A stretch of DNA of 5,879 nt, taken from Anaerolineales bacterium. Lineage in GTDB: Bacteria > Chloroflexota > Anaerolineae > Anaerolineales > UBA6663. The notes under the pieces were generated by a model. That model saw only the letters and a list, made by a program, of their open reading frames with translations, ran no database searches and was not told where the DNA came from. Both the position numbers and the translations under genes were made by a program. The stretch lies in contig JAGOBN010000289.1 of NCBI GenBank assembly GCA_017999235.1, forward strand, positions 1 to 5,879. The letters are read 5' to 3'. This document shows positions 1 to 5,800 of this stretch, one piece after another (the first letter of the stretch is position 1; each line of letters starts with the position of its first letter).

Positions 1-264
1 GGCATCGTCCACTACGCCCCCAACAGCCGGCGCGATTATGACTGGGGCCATGACGCCCCGGTCCCCAGCCGCGCCGACACCTGGCTCAACTTCCCCGACC
101 TGAGCGGCCCGGCCCGGACGATGACGTGCGCGGACTGGGGCGGCGGGGACCTGCGCGCCCACCACCGCTGGTGGTTCCTGCGCTTCCCGCACCGGCTGGG
201 CCGCGCGCACGGCGTCAGCTTCAATTGGTGGGAGTACGTGATCGACCCGAACCGGGTGCCTTAA
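1..264 (+). CDS. C-terminal part of an unrecognised Trp-rich protein (5' end outside window)
   Basis: An open frame runs from the first base to a TAA at 262-264 and gives 87 residues with no start of its own that is needed; the gene begins upstream of the window. The fragment is unusually aromatic, with seven Trp (residues 15, 28, 46, 57, 58, 76 and 77 of the fragment), including two WW pairs (HHRWWF and NWWEYV). It ends in IDPNRVP. It is also rich in His and Arg, and has one Cys (residue 43). No transmembrane segment or known catalytic motif is visible. The codons look like those of the neighbouring genes, and the opposite-strand frame here is only a short Arg/Ser-rich translation, so this reading is preferred. 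Trp-rich C-terminal modules often occur in secreted or carbohydrate-binding proteins, but that is only a suggestion. I do not recognise the family. Its stop codon overlaps the stop of the convergent metalloenzyme gene. Confidence 0.7.
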   Translation, partial: GIVHYAPNSRRDYDWGHDAPVPSRADTWLNFPDLSGPARTMTCADWGGGDLRAHHRWWFLRFPHRLGRAHGVSFNWWEYVIDPNRVP

Positions 265-1175
265 GCCAGCAGCCGCTCGATGACGGGCGCGAAGCCGGTG
301 AGATCGGTGAGCGCCCGGAATTCAGCCCGCGCCTGCCCGACGATGAGCGTGGGGACCTGGTTGAGGGTGTGGTGCCGGTGGCGGAGGTCTTCCAGGTTGC
401 CGTGATCGGAGGTCAAGACGATCAGGCCCGTCTCGTCATCCCACGCCTCCAGCACGCCGGCCATGACCGTGTCCAGCGTCTCCAGCGCGCGCACCCCCTC
501 CGCCAGCGTGCCGCGATGCCCCAGATAATCCGTCAGCCAGTGCTCAAAAAAAGCGAAGTGGTAGGCGCGCGCGGCCTGGGCCAGCCGCCGGCCGGCCTCG
601 CGCGCCGCGTAGAGCGGCACGTCGGTGAGACTGAGTTCGCGATGCCAGCCGTGGCCGGTGAAATCCACACTGAAGGCGCGGCCGGCGCGCACGTCGTCCA
701 CGTCCATCAACCGGTAGCCGGCCCGCGCAAACGCCAGCGGCACCGCCGAATAGCTGCGCCGGCCGCTGGCAATGGCCTCAAAGTAGCGCGGCGGGTAGCC
801 GCTCAGCAAGGCCGCCTGCCGCCCCTGCGCCCGCAGCCGCGTTAATAGCGATCCACGCTCGATGAGCGCCGCCACCGCCGCGTTGGGCTTCGGCCCCCAG
901 TGGCCGCCCACGGCTTGCGGCGCGTTCACGCCCGTGAGGATGGCGGCCTGGCCGGTGGCCGATTGCGGCGGGCCGGCCACGCCCAAGCCGGCGTCGGTGG
1001 GGATGAACAGCGCGCGCTCGGTCTCCAGGCGCGGGGTATCCGCCAGCCAGCGCCGGCCGGCGGTCAGGCTATGCAGGGTCGGCAGGTCCGCGGCCGCCCA
1101 GGGGTTCTGGGCGGGGTCGGCGGCGCCCAGCCCGACCCCATCCAGAAACATAAAGAGGATCGTCGCGACGGACAT
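261..1175 (-). CDS. Alkaline-phosphatase-superfamily metalloenzyme (phosphoglycerate/phosphopentomutase-like)
   Basis: The 304-residue protein has the metalloenzyme fold shared by cofactor-independent phosphoglycerate mutase, phosphopentomutase and alkaline phosphatase. The two-metal site looks complete: Asp12 in FLDGVGLG, a nucleophile region PQSATGQ (70-76) in which Ser72 aligns with the phosphoglycerate mutase Ser, Asp216 and His220 in DYLGH, Asp257-His258 in TSDHGNLED, and His269 in HHTLNQVP. At about 300 residues it is much shorter than true iPGM (about 510), so it lacks the large inserted transferase domain. It is probably a phosphohydrolase or phosphotransferase of unknown substrate. 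There is no signal peptide, so it is probably cytoplasmic. The ATG at 1173-1175 lies just ahead of the metal-binding Asp and leaves a 22-base gap to the methyltransferase stop. No clear Shine-Dalgarno precedes it, which fits translation as a downstream operon gene. The superfamily call is strong; the substrate is unknown. Confidence 0.88.
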   Translation of the reverse strand: MSVATILFMFLDGVGLGAADPAQNPWAAADLPTLHSLTAGRRWLADTPRLETERALFIPTDAGLGVAGPPQSATGQAAILTGVNAPQAVGGHWGPKPNAAVAALIERGSLLTRLRAQGRQAALLSGYPPRYFEAIASGRRSYSAVPLAFARAGYRLMDVDDVRAGRAFSVDFTGHGWHRELSLTDVPLYAAREAGRRLAQAARAYHFAFFEHWLTDYLGHRGTLAEGVRALETLDTVMAGVLEAWDDETGLIVLTSDHGNLEDLRHRHHTLNQVPTLIVGQARAEFRALTDLTGFAPVIERLLA

Positions 1176-1197
1176 GGTGATGGACAGCGGAGCCTGG

Positions 1198-1773
1198 TCA
1201 GGCGTCGGCCGTCCGCCGTCGAAAGTAATACCACGCGGAGGGGCGGCCGTGGCCCTGCTCGTAATGGGTGAGGGTGAAGCCGGCCGCGAACTCGGCTTCC
1301 ACTTGTGCGCGCGTCAACCCCCACAAGGCGCGCGCCGGGTCCGGCTGAAACGCGTACAAGAGCAGCCGGGCGGCGGGCCAGAGCAGCCCGCTTAGGCCGG
1401 CCACATAGCGCCGGCGCCCGGCCTCATCCAGCGCGTGATAGCACCCCATATCCAGCGCCAGGTCATACGGGCCGGGCAAGGCCAGCGCCGCCAGCCGCGT
1501 GACATCGCCCACGGTGAGCAGCGGGGCCGGGGTCAGGCCGCGCGTTTTCCGCCGCGCCTGGGCGATGGCGGCCGGGACAAAATCCACGCCCGTCACGTGC
1601 CAGCCGCGCTCCGCCAGATAACGGACGTTGGTGCCGGTGCCGCAGCCCAGGTCCAGCGCGCGGCCGGGCGGCGCCGCGGCCACGGCCCGCGTGAGTTCGG
1701 GGGCCGGCACGCCGGAATCCCAGGGCGGCCGGCCACGCAGATAGAGCCAGAAGAAGGTCCACCAGCGGCGCAT
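1198..1773 (-). CDS. Class I SAM-dependent methyltransferase
   Basis: The 191-residue protein has a Rossmann-type methyltransferase core. Motif I is ALDLGCGTGTN (39-49), the acidic residue ending beta-2 is Asp64 in TGVDF, and a GD pair at 89-90 fits the adenine-binding region. The motif at beta-4 is DLALDMGCYHAL (104-115). The N-terminus, MRRWWTFFWLYLRGRPPWDSG, resembles the TehB/thiopurine-methyltransferase-like group, where a short aromatic helix and a PPWD element precede motif I. The methyl acceptor cannot be read from the sequence. The frame stays open upstream to an ATG at 1855-1857, but the extra 28 residues are Arg/Gly-rich and would overlap the end of the thioredoxin gene, so the ATG at 1771-1773 was chosen. 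It starts 8 bases after the thioredoxin stop with no good Shine-Dalgarno, which suggests translational coupling. The metalloenzyme follows 22 bases downstream. Confidence 0.88.
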   Translation of the reverse strand: MRRWWTFFWLYLRGRPPWDSGVPAPELTRAVAAAPPGRALDLGCGTGTNVRYLAERGWHVTGVDFVPAAIAQARRKTRGLTPAPLLTVGDVTRLAALALPGPYDLALDMGCYHALDEAGRRRYVAGLSGLLWPAARLLLYAFQPDPARALWGLTRAQVEAEFAAGFTLTHYEQGHGRPSAWYYFRRRTADA

Positions 1774-1781
1774 ACCGGCTG

Positions 1782-2291
1782 CTACCCGGTAGGCCCGTCC
1801 GGCATGCCCAGCGCGGTGCGGACGGCGCTGGCGTCCAGGCTGCCCATCGACCGCCACACCTCTTGGCCGGCAGCGTCGAAAAGCACGAAGGTGGGGGTGA
1901 CCCGCAGGCCCAGCTGGGTCCCCAGCTCGCGGCCGGCCGTCGAGCCGACGTCGAGCCGGATCACTTTGAGGTCATCTTTGAGCTCGCGCTCGAGGGTATC
2001 CAGCGTGGGCTTGGCGGCCAGGCAGGCCACGCAGTATTCGGAATAGAACTCCACCAGCACCGGCCGTTCCGCCGACCGGATCACCAACTCCGCCTCCGCC
2101 AATTCCTGCGTTGTCCCCGGGCCGGGGCGCAGCCCCAGCCAGGCCGCCCCCAAGGCGGCGGCGACGATCACCCAGGCGGCCGCTTTGCGCCGGCTCCAGC
2201 CGGTATAAAAGAACAACGCCGCCAGACCCAGCAGGGCCGCCCCGGCCGCCAGCAGAAACGAGTACTGGTTAAAGGGATTGAGGGCGGTCAC
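1782..2291 (-). CDS. Membrane-anchored thioredoxin-like protein (CVAC redox motif)
   Basis: The 169-residue protein has two N-terminal hydrophobic segments (about 11-31 and 37-54) and then a thioredoxin domain (about 62-169). The redox motif is C87-V-A-C90 in EFYSEYCVAC, and the cis-proline loop is VTPTFVLFD with Pro133. CVAC rather than CGPC recalls the C-terminal domain of DsbD. The loop between the membrane segments carries Arg34, Arg35 and Lys36, so by the positive-inside rule the loop is cytoplasmic and the thioredoxin domain faces outside. A role in thiol-disulfide exchange at the outer face of the membrane is inferred. The frame stays open to 2579, but the upstream part overlaps the EF-G gene and reads as noise. 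A GTG at 2289-2291 is preceded by AAAGGAG at a 6-base gap, which decides the start. It is the first gene of the leftward set. Confidence 0.88.
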   Translation of the reverse strand: MTALNPFNQYSFLLAAGAALLGLAALFFYTGWSRRKAAAWVIVAAALGAAWLGLRPGPGTTQELAEAELVIRSAERPVLVEFYSEYCVACLAAKPTLDTLERELKDDLKVIRLDVGSTAGRELGTQLGLRVTPTFVLFDAAGQEVWRSMGSLDASAVRTALGMPDGPTG

Positions 2292-2297
2292 ACCCGG

Positions 2298-2304
2298 CTC
2301 CTTT
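2298..2304 (-). promoter_or_regulatory. Shine-Dalgarno of the thioredoxin gene
   Basis: On the - strand this reads AAAGGAG, six bases ahead of the GTG at 2289-2291. It is the best ribosome binding site in the window, and it selects the GTG start over the longer open frame that reaches 2579. Confidence 0.8.
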
Positions 2305-2346
2305 CTCACGCCCGGCGCGCCCCAGCGCGCGGTTGGTTGAGTTTCG

Positions 2347-2375
2347 TTGACAATGCCCCACCCCCATGTTACCAT
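2347..2375 (+). promoter_or_regulatory. Candidate sigma70-type promoter for the EF-G gene
   Basis: A perfect TTGACA (2347-2352) is followed after 17 bases by TACCAT (2370-2375), which matches four of six positions of the -10 consensus. A TG at 2367-2368 sits one base before it, as in an extended -10. The start of transcription would lie near 2382 and give a leader of about 125 bases before the ATG at 2507. The spacing and extended -10 make this convincing for a GC-rich region, but it is a motif match only. Confidence 0.55.
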
Positions 2376-2395
2376 CCCGCCCGCGCAAATTTCAA
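2366..2395 (-). promoter_or_regulatory. Candidate promoter for the thioredoxin-methyltransferase-metalloenzyme set
   Basis: On the - strand TTGAAA (2390-2395) and TAACAT (2366-2371) are 18 bases apart. Each differs from consensus by one or two bases. Transcription would start near 2359 and give a leader of roughly 70 bases ahead of the GTG at 2291. The -10 element overlaps the candidate rightward -10. It is the weaker of the two promoter calls. Confidence 0.35.
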
Positions 2396-2425
2396 AGTCC
2401 GATCCACCGCATTCGCCTGCAAAAT

Positions 2426-2456
2426 GCGCCGGCCCACCGGCAGCCCGGTCCGGCGC
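2426..2456 (+). promoter_or_regulatory. Strong hairpin in the EF-G mRNA leader
   Basis: GCGCCGG (2426-2432) pairs with CCGGCGC (2450-2456). Directly inside, ACCGG (2436-2440) pairs with CCGGT (2445-2449) around the four-base loop CAGC. The result is a 12-pair stem with a three-base bulge (2433-2435) on its left arm. No T run follows, so it is not a standard intrinsic terminator. A weaker competing stem, CGCATT (2408-2413) with AATGCG (2423-2428), shares bases 2426-2428 with it, so the two cannot form fully together. A role in mRNA stability or control of EF-G expression is possible but unproven. Confidence 0.45.
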
Positions 2457-2489
2457 TTGAGTTCCCCATCGCGCCACCTTAACCCACCC

Positions 2490-2495
2490 GGGAGG
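2490..2495 (+). promoter_or_regulatory. Shine-Dalgarno of the EF-G gene
   Basis: GGGAGG lies 11 bases before the ATG at 2507 and only 2 bases before the in-frame TTG at 2498. Two bases is too close for initiation, so the ATG is the likely start although its spacing is slightly long. Confidence 0.65.
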
Positions 2496-2506
2496 CATTG
2501 GATCGC

Positions 2507-4579
2507 ATGAAAGAGTACGGGACCGATAAAATCCGGAACGTCGCGCTCGTCGGCCATAGCGGCTCCGGCAAGACCACACTCGCCGAGTCGTTTTTGCTGA
2601 ACACGGGCGCGCTCTCGCGCCCAGGCAAGGTGGAAGACGGCACCACCGTGTCCGACTTTGAAGACGAAGAACGCCGCCGCAAGATCTCCATCTCCACCGC
2701 CGTCATCCCGATCGAATACCACGACCACAAGATCAATGTGCTCGACACACCCGGCTTCACCGACTTCGTCGGCGAGGTCAAGTCCGCCCTGCACGTGTGC
2801 GAGGCGGCCGTGGTGGTGGTGGACGCCGTGGCCGGCGTGGAAGTGGGCACCGAGCTGGTCTGGAATTACTGCGACGAATACAAGCTGCCGCGCTTCGTGA
2901 TCATCAACAAGCTCGACCGGGAGAACGCCAACTACCAGCGGACCCTGACCCAGATTCAAGAGCGGCTCAAGGCCAAGCTGGTGCCCGTGCAGCTGCCCAT
3001 CGGCGAGCAGGCCGGCTTCAAGGGCGTGATCGGCCTGCTGTCCATGAAAGCGCGCCTGGGCAAGGGCGATCAGTTGAGCGCGATCCCGGCCGATCTGCAG
3101 GCCGCGGCCGACAAGGCCCGTGTCACCCTCATGGAGGCCGCCGCCGAGGGCGATGACGCCCTGCTGGAAAAATATCTGGGCGGTGAAGAACTGACCCAGG
3201 ATGAGATCGTGCATGGCTTCCACAACGCCGTGAAGGCCGGCCTGTTCATCCCGGTCTTCGTGGCGGCCGGCGGGCCCAGCATCGGCATTATCCCGGTGCT
3301 GGATTCACTCCTGCGCTACCTGCCTTCGCCGGCCGAGCGGCTGCCCATCGCCCACGGCAAGGCCGGCGATCAGGCGCTCAAGAACATCGACTCCGATCCG
3401 CTGTGCGCGTACGTCTGGAAGACCACGGCCGATCCGTTTGTGGGCAAGCTGACCTACGTGCGCGTCTTCTCCGGCGTCCTGCATGCCGACGGCCGCATCT
3501 GGAACCACCACACCAGCACCGAAGAACGCGTCGGCTCCACCAGCCTGCCGCGCGGCAAAGAACTCATCGGGGTCAAGCACCTGCATTCCGGCGATATCGG
3601 CGTGCTGGCCAAGCTGACGGCCACCCATACCGGCGATTCGCTGGGCGACAAGACCGCGCCGCTGACGGTGGACCGCCCCCACTTCCCGCGGGCGCTGTAC
3701 GCCGTGGCGGTGCATCCCAAGACCCAGGCCGACGGCACCAAGATCAGCCCCACCCTCACCCGGCTGTGCGAAGAAGACCCGACCCTGCATTGGCGCCAGG
3801 AAAGCTCCACCCGCCAGACCATTCTGGAGGGCATGGGCGACCAGCACATCGACGTGGCCGTGCGCCGAGCGGAGAGCAAGTTCGGCCTGGGCCTGATCGT
3901 GGACCTGCCCAAAGTGCCGTACCGCGAGTCCATCACCAAGAAGGCGGACGGCCACCACCGCCACAAGAAGCAGACCGGCGGCGCCGGCCAGTTTGGCGAG
4001 GTCTTCCTGCGCATCGAGCCGCTGCGCGACGGCGAGGCCTATGAGTTCACCGACGAGCTGGTGGGCATGAGCTTGTCCAAGAGCTACCTGCCGCCCATCG
4101 ACAAAGGCATCCGGGCCACCTTGGAGCAGGGCGTCATCGCCGGCTACCCAGTCTCGGCCGTGCGCGTGATTGTGTACGACGGCAAGGAACACGCGGTGGA
4201 CTCCAAGCCGATCGCGTTTGAGGTGGCCGGCCGCGAAGCCTTCAAGAAGGCCGTGGAAGCCGCCAACGCCGTGCTGCTGGAGCCGATTGTGCGGCTGCAG
4301 GTGACCGTGCCGGAAAGCAACATGGGCGACGTCTTGGGCGACCTGAACACCCGCCGGGCGCGCGTCCAGGGCATGGACCAGGACGGCGGCAAGAGTGTGA
4401 TTACGGCCGAGGTGCCGCTGGCCGAAGTGCAGCGCTACGTCACCGACCTGCGCTCGCTCACCGGCGGCCGCGGCGTGTTCGAGATGACCTTTGAGCGCTA
4501 CGACGTGGTGCCCAGCCACATCGCCCAACCCATCATCGCCGCGCACAAGAAGGAAAAGGCGGCGGAGAGTGATGAGTAG
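2507..4579 (+). CDS. fusA: Elongation factor G-type translational GTPase (EF-G2-like)
   Basis: The 690-residue protein has the full EF-G layout: G domain (about 1-275), domain II (about 298-385), III (about 397-472), IV (about 474-592) and V (about 593-670). EF-G moves tRNA and mRNA through the ribosome with GTP hydrolysis. G motifs are G1 GHSGSGKT (16-23), G3 DTPG (80-83) and G4 NKLD (134-137); the G5 region reads VFVAAGG rather than the usual CGSA. The switch II His of canonical EF-G (DTPGH) is Phe84 here, and the P-loop differs from the usual AHIDAGKT; both mark the EF-G-like/EF-G2 branch. The domain IV tip keeps the conserved His (His562 in YDGKEHAVDS). The ATG at 2507 gives MKEYGTDKIRNVALV, a typical start for this group, and is better spaced from the Shine-Dalgarno than TTG 2498. 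Whether this is the cell's main EF-G or a second copy cannot be told from the window. Confidence 0.93.
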   Translation: MKEYGTDKIRNVALVGHSGSGKTTLAESFLLNTGALSRPGKVEDGTTVSDFEDEERRRKISISTAVIPIEYHDHKINVLDTPGFTDFVGEVKSALHVCEAAVVVVDAVAGVEVGTELVWNYCDEYKLPRFVIINKLDRENANYQRTLTQIQERLKAKLVPVQLPIGEQAGFKGVIGLLSMKARLGKGDQLSAIPADLQAAADKARVTLMEAAAEGDDALLEKYLGGEELTQDEIVHGFHNAVKAGLFIPVFVAAGGPSIGIIPVLDSLLRYLPSPAERLPIAHGKAGDQALKNIDSDPLCAYVWKTTADPFVGKLTYVRVFSGVLHADGRIWNHHTSTEERVGSTSLPRGKELIGVKHLHSGDIGVLAKLTATHTGDSLGDKTAPLTVDRPHFPRALYAVAVHPKTQADGTKISPTLTRLCEEDPTLHWRQESSTRQTILEGMGDQHIDVAVRRAESKFGLGLIVDLPKVPYRESITKKADGHHRHKKQTGGAGQFGEVFLRIEPLRDGEAYEFTDELVGMSLSKSYLPPIDKGIRATLEQGVIAGYPVSAVRVIVYDGKEHAVDSKPIAFEVAGREAFKKAVEAANAVLLEPIVRLQVTVPESNMGDVLGDLNTRRARVQGMDQDGGKSVITAEVPLAEVQRYVTDLRSLTGGRGVFEMTFERYDVVPSHIAQPIIAAHKKEKAAESDE

Positions 4580-4678
4580 TGGGCAGTGATTAGGGGTTAG
4601 TGATCAGGGCCGGGCGGCTGAGACGCTGACCCGGCCTTTTTGTTTCCGAGGCCCAGGCGGGTTCAGCGTTGGGCGGCC
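4580..4678. other. Convergent intergenic spacer between EF-G and the SUMF1 lipoprotein gene
   Basis: The spacer holds the tail of the EF-G transcript. In-frame TAG and TGA codons lie side by side at 4598-4603, behind the main stop at 4577-4579. AGTGAT occurs three times (4568, 4585, 4599), and an intrinsic terminator follows. The remaining bases up to 4678 show only a partial inverted repeat (4623-4632 with 4659-4669). I see no gene. Confidence 0.7.
4606..4645 (+). terminator. Intrinsic terminator of the EF-G gene
   Basis: GGCCGGG (4608-4614) pairs with CCCGGCC (4630-4636) around a 15-base loop. The stem can extend by a G-T and an A-T pair. TTTTTGTTT follows directly at 4637-4645. The T run lies on the + strand only, so the signal serves EF-G; on the - strand the same hairpin is not followed by a U run. 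Confidence 0.8.
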
Positions 4679-5794
4679 TCACGGTGACGGCGTGCGGGTC
4701 GGCAAAAGAAGCGCATTCGCCGGGGGCTGATCCACCACACACCGAAAGCCGATATTGTCATAGCCCCGGTTTGGGTCGCGGCCCAGGCGGTTGGCGGCGC
4801 GCGTGAACTGCGGGTCGGTGGCAAAGGCGCCGCCCCGCGCCACCCGCTCGGTCCCGGTCTCCGGGCCGGCCGGCGCCTGGCGCGGCGCGACGGCGTAATA
4901 TTCCGGGTCGTACCAATCCGCCACCCACTCCCAGACGTTGCCGGCCAGGTTGAGCACGCCCAGCGCGTTCGCGCCGCCGGCGAAGGCATCCACCCGGTCC
5001 GTGTCGCTGCCCTCCGGCCGGCCGAAGTTGCCGCGCCCGAGGTCGAGGTCATTACCCCACGGGTAGCGCCGGCCATCCGGGTAGCGGGCCGCGTACTCCC
5101 ACTCCGCCTCGGTGGGCAGGCGGCCGCCGGCCCAGGCGCAGTAGGAGATCGCTTGCGCGTGGGTGACGTTCACCATCGGATAATCGGCGTAGCCGGGATT
5201 GGCGTAGTAATCAAGCCGCGTGCGCGCCGCGCTGGACAGCGGCAGGCTGCACGCGCCGGCCGCCACGCACAGTGCGTAGCGGGCGTTGCTGACCTCGGTG
5301 GTCTCCATCCAAAAAGCGGCCAGCGCCGCCGGGTGCGCCGGCCGCTCCCACCGTTCCGCCTGGGGATCCGAGCCAGGCGGCGAGCCCATGATAAATTCGC
5401 CGGCCGGGATAAAGGCCAGCGGCGCGAGCGGGCTATACGGCGTGGACGAGGGCGGCAGGGCGATCAGGGGGGTCGGAGTCGCCCCGCCGCTGGCGGGGCT
5501 TATCGTCGCCCCGCCGCTGGCGGGATCTATCGGCGTCCCGCCGCTGGCGGGATCTGTCGTCGCGGCTGGCGCGGGAACGCGGCTGGGAGCGCCGAGGGTG
5601 GGTTCGGGCGCCACCGGGGTCAGCGTCGGCTCCGCGCCGGCGCCGGCCGCGATGATGGGCGTGGGCGTGGCGGCGGTGGGGCTGAGCGTGGGGCGCGGGG
5701 TTAAGGTAGGGACCAGCGTGGGCAGGGGCGCCAGCGGCGCTGGCGCGCACGCCGTCAGACCGAGCAGGCCGATCAGGACCAGCAGCCACCGCAT
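4679..5794 (-). CDS. Lipoprotein with Pro/Thr-rich linker and SUMF1 (FGE-sulfatase-like) domain
   Basis: The 371-residue protein starts with a lipoprotein signal peptide: Arg2, a hydrophobic core and the lipobox LTAC with Cys16. A Pro/Thr/Ala-rich linker (about 17-125) follows and includes three PASGG repeats (82-104). The SUMF1 domain spans about 126-354. Its hallmarks are FIPAGEFIMGS, the TTEVSNARYALC region, ISYCAWAGGRLPTEAEWEYAAR, YPWGN, LAGNVWEWVADWY, RGGAFA and NIGFRC. In true formylglycine-generating enzymes the segment after RGG carries two catalytic Cys; here the equivalent positions are Thr326 and Thr331, so sulfatase activation is unlikely. Cys176/Cys182 and Cys219/Cys352 could form disulfides. 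A surface binding or structural role is inferred. The ATG at 5792-5794 starts directly at the signal peptide, 6 bases after the stop of the gene upstream. A GGAAG 15 bases ahead is a weak ribosome site. Confidence 0.9.
   Translation of the reverse strand: MRWLLVLIGLLGLTACAPAPLAPLPTLVPTLTPRPTLSPTAATPTPIIAAGAGAEPTLTPVAPEPTLGAPSRVPAPAATTDPASGGTPIDPASGGATISPASGGATPTPLIALPPSSTPYSPLAPLAFIPAGEFIMGSPPGSDPQAERWERPAHPAALAAFWMETTEVSNARYALCVAAGACSLPLSSAARTRLDYYANPGYADYPMVNVTHAQAISYCAWAGGRLPTEAEWEYAARYPDGRRYPWGNDLDLGRGNFGRPEGSDTDRVDAFAGGANALGVLNLAGNVWEWVADWYDPEYYAVAPRQAPAGPETGTERVARGGAFATDPQFTRAANRLGRDPNRGYDNIGFRCVVDQPPANALLLPTRTPSP
5478..5558 (-). repeat. Three 27-base tandem repeats with internal hairpins, coding PASGG units
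   Basis: Three direct units of 27 bases (5478-5504, 5505-5531, 5532-5558) encode the PASGG segments of the lipoprotein linker. Each unit has an inverted repeat around a three-base GCT loop: 8 pairs in the first (5481-5488 with 5492-5499), 6 in the second (5510-5515 with 5519-5524) and 7 in the third (5536-5542 with 5546-5552). The units differ at a few positions. The repeat keeps the reading frame because 27 is a multiple of three. Confidence 0.85.
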
Positions 5795-5800
5795 GGCCGG

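Larger units (their letters stand above)
2292..2506. other. Divergent intergenic control region
   Basis: These 215 bases separate the leftward thioredoxin start from the rightward EF-G start and must hold the control signals of both units. They contain a candidate promoter for each direction with overlapping -10 elements near 2366-2375, and a strong inverted repeat at 2426-2456 in the EF-G leader. There is also a small GCGCGC/GCGCGC inverted repeat (2315-2320 and 2325-2330) in the thioredoxin leader. Local AT content is higher around 2341-2425 than in the flanking genes, as expected of promoter DNA. The frames that cross the region are extensions or shadows of the flanking genes. I see no additional gene here. 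Confidence 0.75.

Noticed and set aside
126..845. 239-codon + strand frame across the metalloenzyme gene
   Set aside because: Its translation is Arg/Pro/Gln-rich without motifs and it is antisense to the metalloenzyme with its complete metal site; a shadow frame.
2498..2506. TTG at 2498 as start of EF-G
   Set aside because: It is only 2 bases from the GGGAGG and would add just three residues; the ATG at 2507 gives the usual N-terminus.
1863..2510. 215-codon + strand frame opposite the thioredoxin gene
   Set aside because: It is antisense to the thioredoxin and crosses the divergent promoter region; its composition is low-complexity Gly/Arg/Gln and it has no domain.
2369..3223. 284-codon - strand frame from the promoter region into EF-G
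   Set aside because: It is antisense to the EF-G G domain. The translation shows only His/Gly/Val-rich noise.
3305..4546. 413-codon open frame on the - strand inside the EF-G gene
   Set aside because: It is fully antisense to a strongly conserved gene, and its translation is rich in His, Gly, Ala and Val with no recognisable domain. Long antisense frames are expected in GC-rich genes with G/C third positions.
4623..4669. Inverted repeat ACGCTGACCC / GGGTTCAGCGT as a second terminator
   Set aside because: It is imperfect (one extra T), overlaps the right arm of the better hairpin and is not followed by a T run on either strand.
5478..5558. Repeats as a CRISPR array
   Set aside because: The units are directly adjacent, without variable spacers, and lie in frame inside a gene.
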